From Anaeromicrobium sediminis (GTDB taxonomy: Bacteria; Bacillota; Clostridia; Peptostreptococcales; Thermotaleaceae): a stretch of 64,000 nt of DNA. The stretch spans positions 124,001 to 188,000 of the forward strand of contig NZ_NIBG01000002.1 in assembly GCF_002270055.1 (NCBI RefSeq), given 5' to 3'. The notes below the pieces were generated by a model that saw only the letters and a list, made by a program, of their open reading frames with translations, ran no database searches and had not been told where the DNA came from. The translations under genes and the position numbers were made by a program. Below, piece by piece: positions 18,077-25,347 of this stretch. Every line of letters begins with the position of its first letter. Position 1 is the stretch's first letter.

Positions 18077-18192
18077 AAATAACCTAATCCTAGAAGGAAT
18101 TTAGCGAATGATGTAGAATGTTAAATATAACGCAATTTTTAGAAAATTAACTTAATTCTAAGAATTGACACTTTTCTAGGAGGGCGATAAAA

Positions 18193-18603
18193 ATGATAAA
18201 GCTAATTGCAGGAGAAAAGGGTTCAGGAAAAACTAAAAAAATGATAGACATGGCTAATGAAATGGTGGAAAGCACCTTAGGGAATGTAGTATTTGTAGAT
18301 GTGAATAATAAAAATATGTATAATCTTAAGCATGACATTCGATTTGTAAATATTAAAGAATATAATGTTAATGACATGGAAAACTTAATGAGCTTCATAA
18401 GTGGTATCATGTGTAGAGACCATGATATAGATAGTATCTTTATAGATGGTCTTTTAAAACTAAAATCCATTGAGATGAATGACATACTAGATAATATAGA
18501 TAACATAAAATCTTTAAGTGAGAAGTTTGATACAAACTTTGTTATTAGCTTAAGTTGTAATGAAGATAATTTACCAGAATCCTTAAAAGAATTAGCCAGT
18601 TAA
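18193..18603 (+). CDS. Small P-loop protein of unknown function
   Basis: A 136-residue protein beginning with a Walker A loop (GEKGSGKTKKM, residues ~7-17). It shows a later hydrophobic strand ending in Asp (SIFIDGLLKL) that could be a Walker B site. It is too short for a complete motor or transporter ATPase. Similar short P-loop proteins in clostridia are sometimes labelled 'twitching motility protein', with no supporting domain. I infer ATP or GTP binding and nothing more. ATG follows TAGGAGGG. Confidence 0.7.
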   Translation: MIKLIAGEKGSGKTKKMIDMANEMVESTLGNVVFVDVNNKNMYNLKHDIRFVNIKEYNVNDMENLMSFISGIMCRDHDIDSIFIDGLLKLKSIEMNDILDNIDNIKSLSEKFDTNFVISLSCNEDNLPESLKELAS

Positions 18604-18614
18604 TATAAAAATAT

Positions 18615-18676
18615 AGGGTAATAGGAACTAGATAAAATATATTTATTTTATTCTACTACTATTACCCTTTTGATTT
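18615..18676. terminator. Terminator-like hairpin between convergent genes
   Basis: AGGGTAATAG / CTATTACCCT outer stem with a long A/T-rich loop, followed by TTTTGATTTTT. It separates the P-loop gene from the convergent small gene. Confidence 0.6.
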
Positions 18677-18683
18677 TTCTTTA

Positions 18684-18926
18684 TTATTTTAAGAATTTTG
18701 AACCTAGGTATTTTTTTATATCTGACTCATCACTAAAAGGTGTCAAAAGGACTTCTCTGTCACTTTCAAGGAAGTAAACTAAAACCTCCGTATCTCCATC
18801 TAAAAAGAACTTTGCCACAGTATTTTCTGTTACTTCCCTTACTTTGTTCTTTTTAGTTCCCTTTTTTACAAATTCCTTAGTAAAATAATAACCAGTCATT
18901 GAAATAACCTTTGTATATCTTTTCAT
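18684..18926 (-). CDS. Small hypothetical protein
   Basis: An 80-residue basic protein I do not recognise. ATG at 18926 follows TAGGAGGAAT; an upstream in-frame start would add 15 residues without a ribosome binding site. The sequence is mixed charge with beta-strand character (VISMTGYYFTKEF, TEVLVYFLESDREVLLTPF), no membrane segment and no cysteines. It may be a small soluble regulator or an inhibitor; nothing specific supports either. Confidence 0.6.
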   Translation of the reverse strand: MKRYTKVISMTGYYFTKEFVKKGTKKNKVREVTENTVAKFFLDGDTEVLVYFLESDREVLLTPFSDESDIKKYLGSKFLK

Positions 18927-19032
18927 TTTATTCCTCCTACATATGTTGGTATATATAGTATAAATACACAATAATTAGTATACCATATTTATAGTAAAAA
19001 AATTATAAAACTATTTTTTACTTGTGAGGAAA

Positions 19033-19274
19033 TTATAGATTTGTCAATTAAAAACTTGCTTTATGTGAGCCTACTTCAGGAAAATATATTTGAATTTTTA
19101 TCCATCTAAGTCGCCTGTCACATGATATAATGTAAATTTTAAAATTAGGTTTATATATCATGTTTACTATGCTTAGTATGTAGTGACGCTCTAGATTCCT
19201 AAAAATTAAAATATATTTACCTTCGTAGGCAAGTTACTGTATAATGAAAGCTTTGATTTGATAAATCTATATAG
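19033..19274. repeat. ~240-bp palindromic element, copy A
   Basis: This element fills much of the gap before the Usp gene and is repeated at 23988-24228. Its ends are inverted (TATAGATTTGTCAA / TTGATAAATCTATA). Internal arms pair along the whole length: AGGAAAATATATTTGAAT at 19078-19095 with its near-complement at about 19203-19221, GAGCCTAC with GTAGGC, ATCTA with TAGAT, and GTCAC with GTGAC. No open reading frame is present. It behaves like a MITE or a structured RNA; see findings. Confidence 0.85.
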
Positions 19275-19448
19275 CTTTGTCAGACGCCTGGGGGAACTAT
19301 AAGGTCCCATAGGGCCTATGCATTTTTTATGAATTTTGGAAAAAATTATTTTCTTATTTAAACCTTAATTATTGTACAATCTATAGTAGATGATAGACTT
19401 TTTATAGTATAATTAGAGTGAGATTATTTTCTCGAAAGGGGTTATGCA

Positions 19449-19841
19449 ATGAATACTATAAAAAACATCATGGTATGTGTTACTCAACAAAAGACTTGTA
19501 AGAGACTTATAAAAAAAGGTGTAAAGATTAGAGACGCACATGATGGAAATCTTTTTGTAATACATGTTGCTAAGGAAGGTTGTCATTTTTTAAATAAAAA
19601 AGAAGATGGAGATGCTTTAGAATTTCTATTTGATGTGGCAAAATCTCATGGAGCTAGTTTAACAGTAGTGAGGGCACAGGATATATTGGGAACATTAAGA
19701 GATTTAGCAGTAAAAAATGAAATTGATTTAATTATATTAGGAGAATCCTACGAAAATAAGCAAGAAAAGAATATGGTTAATATGTTAGAAGAAAGTCTTC
19801 CAGATGGAGTTGGTATTGAAATAGTACCAGTAGCTAGCTAA
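19449..19841 (+). CDS. Universal stress protein (UspA-like) domain protein
   Basis: A 130-residue single-domain protein of the Usp fold. Visible elements: the first strand MNTIKNIMVCVT, a middle strand LFVIHVAKEG, a helix pair ending in GTLRDLAVKNEIDLIILGES, and a late segment. The nucleotide-binding G-2x-G-9x-GS motif of ATP-binding Usp proteins is not clearly present, so it may be a non-ATP-binding Usp like the domain in KdpD. ATG follows AAAGGGG. It begins 32 bp before the radical SAM gene and may be cotranscribed. Confidence 0.75.
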   Translation: MNTIKNIMVCVTQQKTCKRLIKKGVKIRDAHDGNLFVIHVAKEGCHFLNKKEDGDALEFLFDVAKSHGASLTVVRAQDILGTLRDLAVKNEIDLIILGESYENKQEKNMVNMLEESLPDGVGIEIVPVAS

Positions 19842-19872
19842 TTAGCCTTGATACGAAGGGGTATTAAAGTAC

Positions 19873-20814
19873 ATGTTAGAAAATAGATACAGAGTATATT
19901 CTCAATATCTTAAGGATAAATACGGTGAGAAGGTATATAAAATACCTATACAACTCTCCGTAACATGCCCTAATAGGGACGGTTTACTCGGTAATAGGGG
20001 ATGTATATTTTGTGGGGAAAAGGGAGCAGGTTTTGAAAATTTAGAAAGCTCCATTCCTGTGAAAGATCAATTAAAGCAGAATATAGAATATATATCAAAG
20101 AGATATAAAGCCAAGAAGTTTATAGCATATTTTCAAAACTTCACTAACACCTATATACCATTAGATGAATTCAAAAAGTATATAATGGATGTGTGTAGAG
20201 AAGATATTGTTGAAATAGCCATATCTACAAGGCCAGATTGTATTAAAGATGAGTATTTAAGTTTTTTAAATGAGATAAAAAAAGAAAAGAATATAAATAT
20301 AACCATTGAGTTAGGCCTTCAAAGTGTTAATTATAAAACATTGGAGAAAATAGAAAGGGGCCATACTCTTGCTGAGTTTATAGATGCCATGTGGATGATT
20401 AAAAAATATGATTTTGAAGTTTGTGTTCACATGATATTAAACTTACCTTGGGATACTGAGGCAGATATTATTGAGGGAGCTAAAATATTATCAGCCCTAA
20501 GAGTAAATCAGGTGAAATTACATTCCCTATATATTGTAGGAGATAGTGTAATGGGTAATATGTATGAAAATAATGAGTTTAAAATAATACCACTAGATGA
20601 GTATGTGGATAGGGTAGTATCCTTCTTAGAATATTTAAATCCTACCATTGCCCTTCAGAGATTGGTAGGAAGGGCTCCTAAGGAAGAAACTCTATTTTGT
20701 AATTGGAACACCAGTTGGTGGAAGATTAAAGATTATATAGATGAGAAAATGGAAAAGGAAGATTCTTATCAAGGGAAAAAATTTAATTACTTAGGTGGTA
20801 AAGCCTTAAAATAA
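19873..20814 (+). CDS. TIGR01212-family radical SAM protein (YtqA-like)
   Basis: A 313-residue radical SAM protein of the YtqA/TIGR01212 family. Near residues 32-52 the sequence SVTCPNRDGLLGNRGCIFCGE supplies the spaced cysteines expected of this family's cluster motif. Downstream conserved blocks are FQNFTNTY, ISTRPDCI, ELGLQSVNYKTL, HMILNLPWDTE and LHSLYIV. Members are linked to tRNA modification or metabolic roles but no reaction is established. The start ATG lies 12 bp after AAGGGG, which is longer spacing than usual. Confidence 0.88.
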   Translation: MLENRYRVYSQYLKDKYGEKVYKIPIQLSVTCPNRDGLLGNRGCIFCGEKGAGFENLESSIPVKDQLKQNIEYISKRYKAKKFIAYFQNFTNTYIPLDEFKKYIMDVCREDIVEIAISTRPDCIKDEYLSFLNEIKKEKNINITIELGLQSVNYKTLEKIERGHTLAEFIDAMWMIKKYDFEVCVHMILNLPWDTEADIIEGAKILSALRVNQVKLHSLYIVGDSVMGNMYENNEFKIIPLDEYVDRVVSFLEYLNPTIALQRLVGRAPKEETLFCNWNTSWWKIKDYIDEKMEKEDSYQGKKFNYLGGKALK

Positions 20815-20846
20815 GTAGATACTTTTGTATCTACTTATTTTATTTT
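20810..20846 (+). terminator. Terminator of the radical SAM gene
   Basis: AATAAGTAGATAC-TTTT-GTATCTACTTATT perfect stem followed by TTATTTT. Confidence 0.9.
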
Positions 20847-20887
20847 CTCCTGTAGATAAGGTATACTAATAGTTGGGGGGGATTAGT

Positions 20888-21556
20888 ATGGATAATATAT
20901 TATTAGTATGGGACATTGATGGAACACTAATAAAAAGTCATGGCAGTGGAAGAAAGGCTCTAGATAAGGCTTTTTTTCAGGTCTATGGAATAGAGGATGC
21001 TTTTTTAGATATAGATATGGCAGGAAGAATAGATGCAGCCATAGTGGGGGATGCACTAAAAAAACATAGAGTAGAACTTAAAGAAGAATTTTTTATTATA
21101 TATAAAGAAATCCTAAAAGAAGTAGTAAAGATAAAAGAAAGTGTGGAAGTACTACCTGGAATAAGGGAAATCTTAGAAAATGCAGTAAAGTATAAAAAAA
21201 TCCATCATGTATTGGGAACTGGAAATATGATTGATGGGGCTAGAATTAAATTGAGCTCCCATGAATTAAATTCATATTTTCCAACAGGGGGATTTGGAGA
21301 CCAATTAATGGAGAGATGGGAAGTTATTAAAATGGCCATAGAAGAAGGAGAGAGACACTATAACACAAAATATGAAAAGGAAAACATATATATAGTTGGT
21401 GATACTCCTAGGGACATTGAATGTGCAAAAATATTAGGAACAAAATCTATTGCAGTGGCCACTGGAAATTATGAATATGAAGTACTAAAAGAACATGAGC
21501 CAGACTACATTTTTCATGATCTTCTTGAGACAAAGGGATTTTTCCATTTGCTCTAG
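20888..21556 (+). CDS. HAD-superfamily hydrolase (phosphoglycolate phosphatase-like)
   Basis: A 222-residue HAD phosphatase. Motif I is WDIDGTLIKSHGSG (nucleophile Asp and acid/base Asp). A helical cap follows, then LGTGN (motif II region) and VGDTPRDIECAKILG (motif IV). The ATG at 20888 is used, with GGGGGGG just upstream at 20875-20881. It is likely to act on a small phosphomonoester in the cytoplasm; substrate not predictable. It stands alone between two terminated units. Confidence 0.85.
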   Translation: MDNILLVWDIDGTLIKSHGSGRKALDKAFFQVYGIEDAFLDIDMAGRIDAAIVGDALKKHRVELKEEFFIIYKEILKEVVKIKESVEVLPGIREILENAVKYKKIHHVLGTGNMIDGARIKLSSHELNSYFPTGGFGDQLMERWEVIKMAIEEGERHYNTKYEKENIYIVGDTPRDIECAKILGTKSIAVATGNYEYEVLKEHEPDYIFHDLLETKGFFHLL

Positions 21557-21575
21557 GTAATCTCCTATACAATAG

Positions 21576-21613
21576 ATTGTCAAGTTGACAATAGGAAAAT
21601 ATGAGAGTATAGA
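21576..21613 (+). promoter_or_regulatory. Promoter of the alarmone synthetase gene with overlapping palindrome
   Basis: TTGACA at 21585-21590 and TATAGA at 21608-21613 are spaced by 17 bp. The -35 element is part of a perfect 8-1-8 palindrome, ATTGTCAAGTTGACAAT (21576-21592), which looks like a repressor or activator operator. The leader to the ATG at 21794 is about 170 nt and contains no recognised structure. Confidence 0.6.
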
Positions 21614-21793
21614 TTGTAAAAATATGATATAATTATTGGGGGATATTGGATAGAAAAAATAATTAACTAGGTCAGCTCTAATTAAGATTGAGAATTAGGG
21701 TTAGGAATTACGTACATATTTTAAAAAAATTGGCATATAATAAATAGGTTGTACATGGAAAATTGCATTAAGTGAATTAGGGGTGAGCTAAGA

Positions 21794-22576
21794 ATGAGAC
21801 AGTGGAAAAATATATTAATACCATATGAACAGGCAATAGGGGAGCTAAAAGTTAAGTTCAAAGCCATTCGCGCTGAGTATAGAAAACGAAACGAATATTC
21901 ACCTATAGAGTTTGTGACAGGAAGGGTAAAGAGAGTCTCTAGTATTATAGAGAAAGCAAAAAAATATGGAATAGATGAAAAGAATATTGAACAAGAGATT
22001 GAAGATATAGCTGGAATAAGAATAATGTGCCAATTTGAAGATGATATCTATAGGGTTTTAGAATTGATAAAAGCAAGAGATGGTAAGGATTTAACTATAG
22101 TATATGAGAAGGATTATATTAATAATCAAAAGGATAGTGGATATAGAAGTTATCATGTGATTATTAGATATCCAGTTCAAACTGCCTATGGAGAAAAAAA
22201 CATATTAGCAGAAATACAAATACGTACTTTAGCAATGAATTTTTGGGCTACAATTGAACATTCTGTAAACTATAAGTACAAAAACGATATTCCAGAAAAC
22301 ATCAAACTTAGATTGAAAAAATCTGCTGAGGCAGCCCATAGATTAGATGAAGAAATGTTAAAAATTAGAGATGAAGTAATAAATGCACAAAAATTATTTG
22401 AATTAAAATCCAATACCGTATCTACCATAGTAAGCAATATTCAATTGCTTAGAACCTTAGGGAGACACGATAAAGCCGAATATTTTCAAGAAAAATTTGA
22501 TGAGTATTGGTTAGATACTAATTTAATAAATTTAAATAAGTTAAATGAAGATATTAAGGTTGCAATAGAATTATAA
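21794..22576 (+). CDS. Small alarmone synthetase (RelQ/YjbM-like GTP pyrophosphokinase)
   Basis: A 260-residue protein with only the RelA/SpoT synthetase domain, no hydrolase and no TGS/ACT domains. Conserved segments: EYSPIEFVTGRVKRVSSIIEK (ATP-binding side), DIAGIRIMCQFEDDIYRV with the essential Asp, GYRSYHVIIRYP, AEIQIRTLAMNFWATIEHSVNYK (GTP-binding side). It should make (p)ppGpp from GTP/GDP and ATP. Small alarmone synthetases are usually transcriptionally induced rather than ribosome-activated, which fits the operator-like palindrome in its promoter. ATG follows AGGGGTGAG. Confidence 0.92.
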   Translation: MRQWKNILIPYEQAIGELKVKFKAIRAEYRKRNEYSPIEFVTGRVKRVSSIIEKAKKYGIDEKNIEQEIEDIAGIRIMCQFEDDIYRVLELIKARDGKDLTIVYEKDYINNQKDSGYRSYHVIIRYPVQTAYGEKNILAEIQIRTLAMNFWATIEHSVNYKYKNDIPENIKLRLKKSAEAAHRLDEEMLKIRDEVINAQKLFELKSNTVSTIVSNIQLLRTLGRHDKAEYFQEKFDEYWLDTNLINLNKLNEDIKVAIEL

Positions 22577-22632
22577 GTGTACATAATAAGATGATTTATT
22601 TCAACTTTTAAATATGAATAGTTTGTGAATAA

Positions 22633-22672
22633 AAATAAGGGGCAACAATAATTGCCCCTTATTTCTTTTTCT
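22633..22672. terminator. Terminator between convergent genes
   Basis: AAATAAGGGGCAA / TTGCCCCTTATTT perfect stem; T-rich 3' flank on the plus strand. It overlaps the last codon of the flavin reductase gene. Confidence 0.85.
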
Positions 22673-23246
22673 TCTTTTTAGTTTTCTTCTTTTTTATGGA
22701 ATAACCAAAATGACCAATAGATTCTTTTAAAGAATAATATTGACCATGGGAATAACAGATGGGCCTAGCCTTATCTAGATGGAATTTACCCTTCTCATCC
22801 ATATAATAATCATCCACATTAACGGCAACAACTTCTCCTATAAACATGTCATGGGATCCAAGTTTTACAATTTCTTTTAATTTACATTCAATATTAACGG
22901 GACTCTCTCCTATTAGAGGAGCCGATACTTGGGTGGCTTTCTCTGGAGTTAAGTTCATTTCTTTAAATTTATTTACGTCACGTCCAGATTTTACACCACA
23001 ATAATCAGTGGCACGAGTTAGTTGTTCTGTTGTTAAGTTTATTACGAATTCACCTGTTTCTTTTATAATGTCATAAGAGTGTCTTTCAGGTCTTATGGAT
23101 ATATAAGCCATAGGTGGATTAGTACATATGGTTCCTGTCCAAGCAATAGTAATTATATTATAATTTTCTTCATTATTACCACAACTAACCATGACTGCTG
23201 GAACAGGATATATCATATTACCTGGTTTCCAAGTAGTTTTAGACAA
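22659..23246 (-). CDS. Flavin reductase-like domain protein (FMN-binding)
   Basis: A 195-residue flavoprotein of the flavin reductase / DIM6-NTAB family. Seen motifs: PAVMVSCG, ITIAWTGTICTNPPMAYISIRPERHSY, GEFVINLTT, and LGSHDMFIGEVVAV. The C-terminus is a striking lysine tail (YSIKKKKTKKKKKK), encoded by A-rich codons that also form part of the terminator; this may aid RNA or membrane binding or be an accident of the terminator. The TTG start follows AGGAGTGA. It is 11 bp downstream of the nitroreductase gene, so the two form an operon. Confidence 0.87.
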   Translation of the reverse strand: MSKTTWKPGNMIYPVPAVMVSCGNNEENYNIITIAWTGTICTNPPMAYISIRPERHSYDIIKETGEFVINLTTEQLTRATDYCGVKSGRDVNKFKEMNLTPEKATQVSAPLIGESPVNIECKLKEIVKLGSHDMFIGEVVAVNVDDYYMDEKGKFHLDKARPICYSHGQYYSLKESIGHFGYSIKKKKTKKKKKK

Positions 23247-23257
23247 TTATATCACTC

Positions 23258-23890
23258 CTAAAGTACAGTCATAACTTCTTCAATATCTTTTCTAGGTGGG
23301 AATTTCACTTCACCCTCAGGTACTCCTAGAGGAGTCATAGCCATTAGGGAGAATCCTTCTTTACCTAAGTTTATGTAATTTTCTATTTTTCTTACAGCAT
23401 AGTTTGGACTAGTCATCCAGCAAGTACCATAGCCCATATCAGTAGCTGCAAGCATTAAATTTTGAATAGCTGCACCAATATTTTGAACAGCTGGATTAGG
23501 TTTTGTTAAAGCCTCTATCTCTTCTTGTGGTGCATTAATATCTTGTAGTATATTAAGTCCTGTTGGCTCATATGGTCCTCCATATACTAATATAAGAGCA
23601 GGAGCCTTTCTAAATAAAGTTGCAAATCTTAAAAATTTAGTAAAGGATGCCTTTGCCTTTTCATCTGTCATTTCATCAGCTATTTCAGCATTTCTTTCTT
23701 CTACTAATTTTGCAATATGATCTATTTTTTCCTTATCATTTACTACAACAAAATGCCAGTTTTGAATGTTCTTACCAGATGGAGCACTAGTGGCACACTT
23801 GATTATTTCTTTAATATCCTCCATAGGAACTTCCTTTTCAGAGAACTTTCTAACGCTATGACGTTCAAATAACAAACTTCTTTTATTCAT
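23258..23890 (-). CDS. Nitroreductase family protein
   Basis: A 210-residue FMN-dependent oxidoreductase. The N-terminal RHSVRKFSEKEVP motif and APSGKNIQNWHFVVV segment are diagnostic, as is the late GYGTCWMTSP and the C-terminal LGVPEGEVKFPPRK block. Substrates may be nitro compounds, quinones or flavin-type acceptors. It is the first gene of a two-gene unit with the flavin reductase-like protein, which may share flavin or redox partners. ATG start with GGAGGTAATG context. Confidence 0.92.
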   Translation of the reverse strand: MNKRSLLFERHSVRKFSEKEVPMEDIKEIIKCATSAPSGKNIQNWHFVVVNDKEKIDHIAKLVEERNAEIADEMTDEKAKASFTKFLRFATLFRKAPALILVYGGPYEPTGLNILQDINAPQEEIEALTKPNPAVQNIGAAIQNLMLAATDMGYGTCWMTSPNYAVRKIENYINLGKEGFSLMAMTPLGVPEGEVKFPPRKDIEEVMTVL

Positions 23891-23987
23891 GAGACATTAC
23901 CTCCATTTATTTAGTTTTTCAAGTCACATTATATATTATTGAAAAAATTAATTCAAACTTTATTTTTTCTAATGAATTGTTAAGAAG

Positions 23988-24228
23988 TTATAGATTTATC
24001 ATGTCTAAGCTAGCTTTATGAGAGTCTATTTCAGGAAAATATATTTGAATTTTTATCCATCTAAGTCGCCTGTCACATGAGAAAGTGTGAATTTTAAAAT
24101 TAGGTTCATGTATCATGTTTACTATACTTAGGATATAGTGACGCTCCAGATTCCTAAAAATTAAAATATATTTACCCTCATAGACAAATTACTGTATAAG
24201 GAAAGTTCTAATTTGACAAATCTATAGA
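23988..24228. repeat. ~240-bp palindromic element, copy B
   Basis: Second copy of the element at 19033-19274, in the same orientation, about 80% identical by eye with blocks of complete identity (tcaggaaaatatatttgaat; ctaagtcgcctgtcacatga). Ends are TATAGATTTATCA / TTGACAAATCTATA. Where the arms differ from copy A the partner arm changes too: GCCTAC/GTAGGC becomes GTCTAT/ATAGAC. Confidence 0.85.
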
Positions 24229-24246
24229 CATAATATTAATGATAGG

Positions 24247-24275
24247 TTGTTATAGCTTTTAGGATATAATATAAT
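24247..24275 (+). promoter_or_regulatory. Promoter of the metallophosphoesterase gene
   Basis: TTGTTA at 24247-24252 and TATAAT at 24270-24275 with a 17-bp spacer; a second TATAAT overlaps at 24265-24270. It lies right after repeat copy B. Confidence 0.6.
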
Positions 24276-24316
24276 GTATAAGTTAGAATTGAAAAAAAGA
24301 TTAAGTAGGTGAGGCA

Positions 24317-24997
24317 ATGTCTTTATATGCTATAGGAGATTTACATTTAAGTTTTAGCACTGAAAAACCAATGGATATATTTGGTAAGAATTGGATAGAT
24401 CATCATATAAAAATAGAGGAAAGCTGGAGAAGTAAAATAACTAATGAAGATACGGTGTTGATTCCAGGAGATATATCTTGGGCCATGAGTTTAGAAGATG
24501 CAAAGATAGATTTAGAGTGGATAGATAAGCTACCTGGGAAGAAAATATTACTTAGGGGAAATCATGACTATTGGTGGACATCCCTAAAAAAGATGAATGG
24601 CCTATTTGAAAGTATGGTATTTGTACAAAATAACCATGTTGAATATGAGGATTATGCCATATGTGGTACTAGGGGATGGCTTTGTCCTAATGATAATAAA
24701 TTTACAGATCATGATCAAAAAATATATGACAGGGAATTACATAGATTAAAGTTATCACTAGATTCAACTAAAAGGGATAAGATCATAGTTATGACTCATT
24801 ATCCTCCAACTAATGATAAATTACAAGATTCAGGATTTACTAAAATATATGAAGAATATAATGTAGAGAAAGTTATATATGGTCATCTTCACGGAAGACA
24901 TTCATATAATACGGGACTTAAAGGAAATTACAACAATGTGGAATATGTATTAACATCTTGTGATTATTTGGATTTTAATCCAGTTAAAATATTATAA
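24317..24997 (+). CDS. Calcineurin-like metallophosphoesterase
   Basis: A 226-residue predicted phosphohydrolase. All five metal-binding blocks are present: GDLHLSF (DxH), PGDISWAM (GDxxW variant), GNHDYWW, THYPP, and GHLHGRHS. The first block reads YAIGDLHLS as in the Firmicute 'metallophosphoesterase' family with the FGKNWIDHHIKIEESWR signature. The substrate is unknown. Single-gene unit, with a terminator directly after it. ATG start after AGGTGAGG. Confidence 0.9.
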   Translation: MSLYAIGDLHLSFSTEKPMDIFGKNWIDHHIKIEESWRSKITNEDTVLIPGDISWAMSLEDAKIDLEWIDKLPGKKILLRGNHDYWWTSLKKMNGLFESMVFVQNNHVEYEDYAICGTRGWLCPNDNKFTDHDQKIYDRELHRLKLSLDSTKRDKIIVMTHYPPTNDKLQDSGFTKIYEEYNVEKVIYGHLHGRHSYNTGLKGNYNNVEYVLTSCDYLDFNPVKIL

Positions 24998-25003
24998 TGA
25001 AGA

Positions 25004-25048
25004 TTAATAAGGGCAGTTGCAGGTTTTGCAACTGTCCTTATTAATTTT
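25004..25048 (+). terminator. Terminator of the metallophosphoesterase gene
   Basis: AATAAGGGCAGTTGCA / TGCAACTGTCCTTATT stem with one G-T pair, followed by AATTTTG. Confidence 0.85.
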
Positions 25049-25233
25049 GTCTATAAAAAATGAAAGAAATAAATCAAAGTTAGTTATAAATTAAACAATA
25101 TCAAATATAATATAGAGAAATGATTATATTTATCATAGATCGGAAGGGGATATAAGTTAATTACTACATAAAAACAAGGAAAAAGGTCGAAAAGGCATTG
25201 ATAAAAAAATATCAAAAAAAACACAAAAATGTG

Positions 25234-25310
25234 TTGCGAATAATTCTCATATGTAGTATCATGTATACAAGAACAAAACACTGTATACAAAAACTCGACA
25301 TTGTATACAA
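25234..25310 (+). promoter_or_regulatory. pfl promoter region with three TGTATACAA operators at exact 20-bp spacing
   Basis: A plausible promoter is TTGCGA (25234-25239), 17 bp, TATCAT (25257-25262). TGTATACAA occurs at 25262-25270, 25282-25290 and 25302-25310, each start exactly 20 bp apart. TGTATACA is itself a perfect palindrome. The first copy overlaps the -10 element and the others lie in the transcribed leader, so a regulator bound there would most likely repress. GntR-type regulators recognise GTATAC-containing sites, but the identity of this regulator is not known. Confidence 0.6.
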
Positions 25311-25347
25311 TATACCTTCCCGCGAGGATAAAAGGAGGATATGGATT

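Noticed and set aside
18116-18180. Promoter or small RNA between rlmN and the P-loop gene
   Set aside because: Only an A/T-rich spacer with weak CTTAATTCTAAGAATTG symmetry is seen; no -35/-10 pair of good spacing and no terminator.
25262-25310. CRISPR array or tandem satellite in the three TGTATACAA repeats
   Set aside because: Repeats of nine bases with 11-base spacers are far too short for CRISPR, and their position at a promoter fits operators.
25198-25347. Possible 50-residue N-terminal extension of PflB
   Set aside because: It runs through the promoter and operator repeats, whereas the ATG at 25348 has a strong AAAGGAGG and gives the family's normal length.
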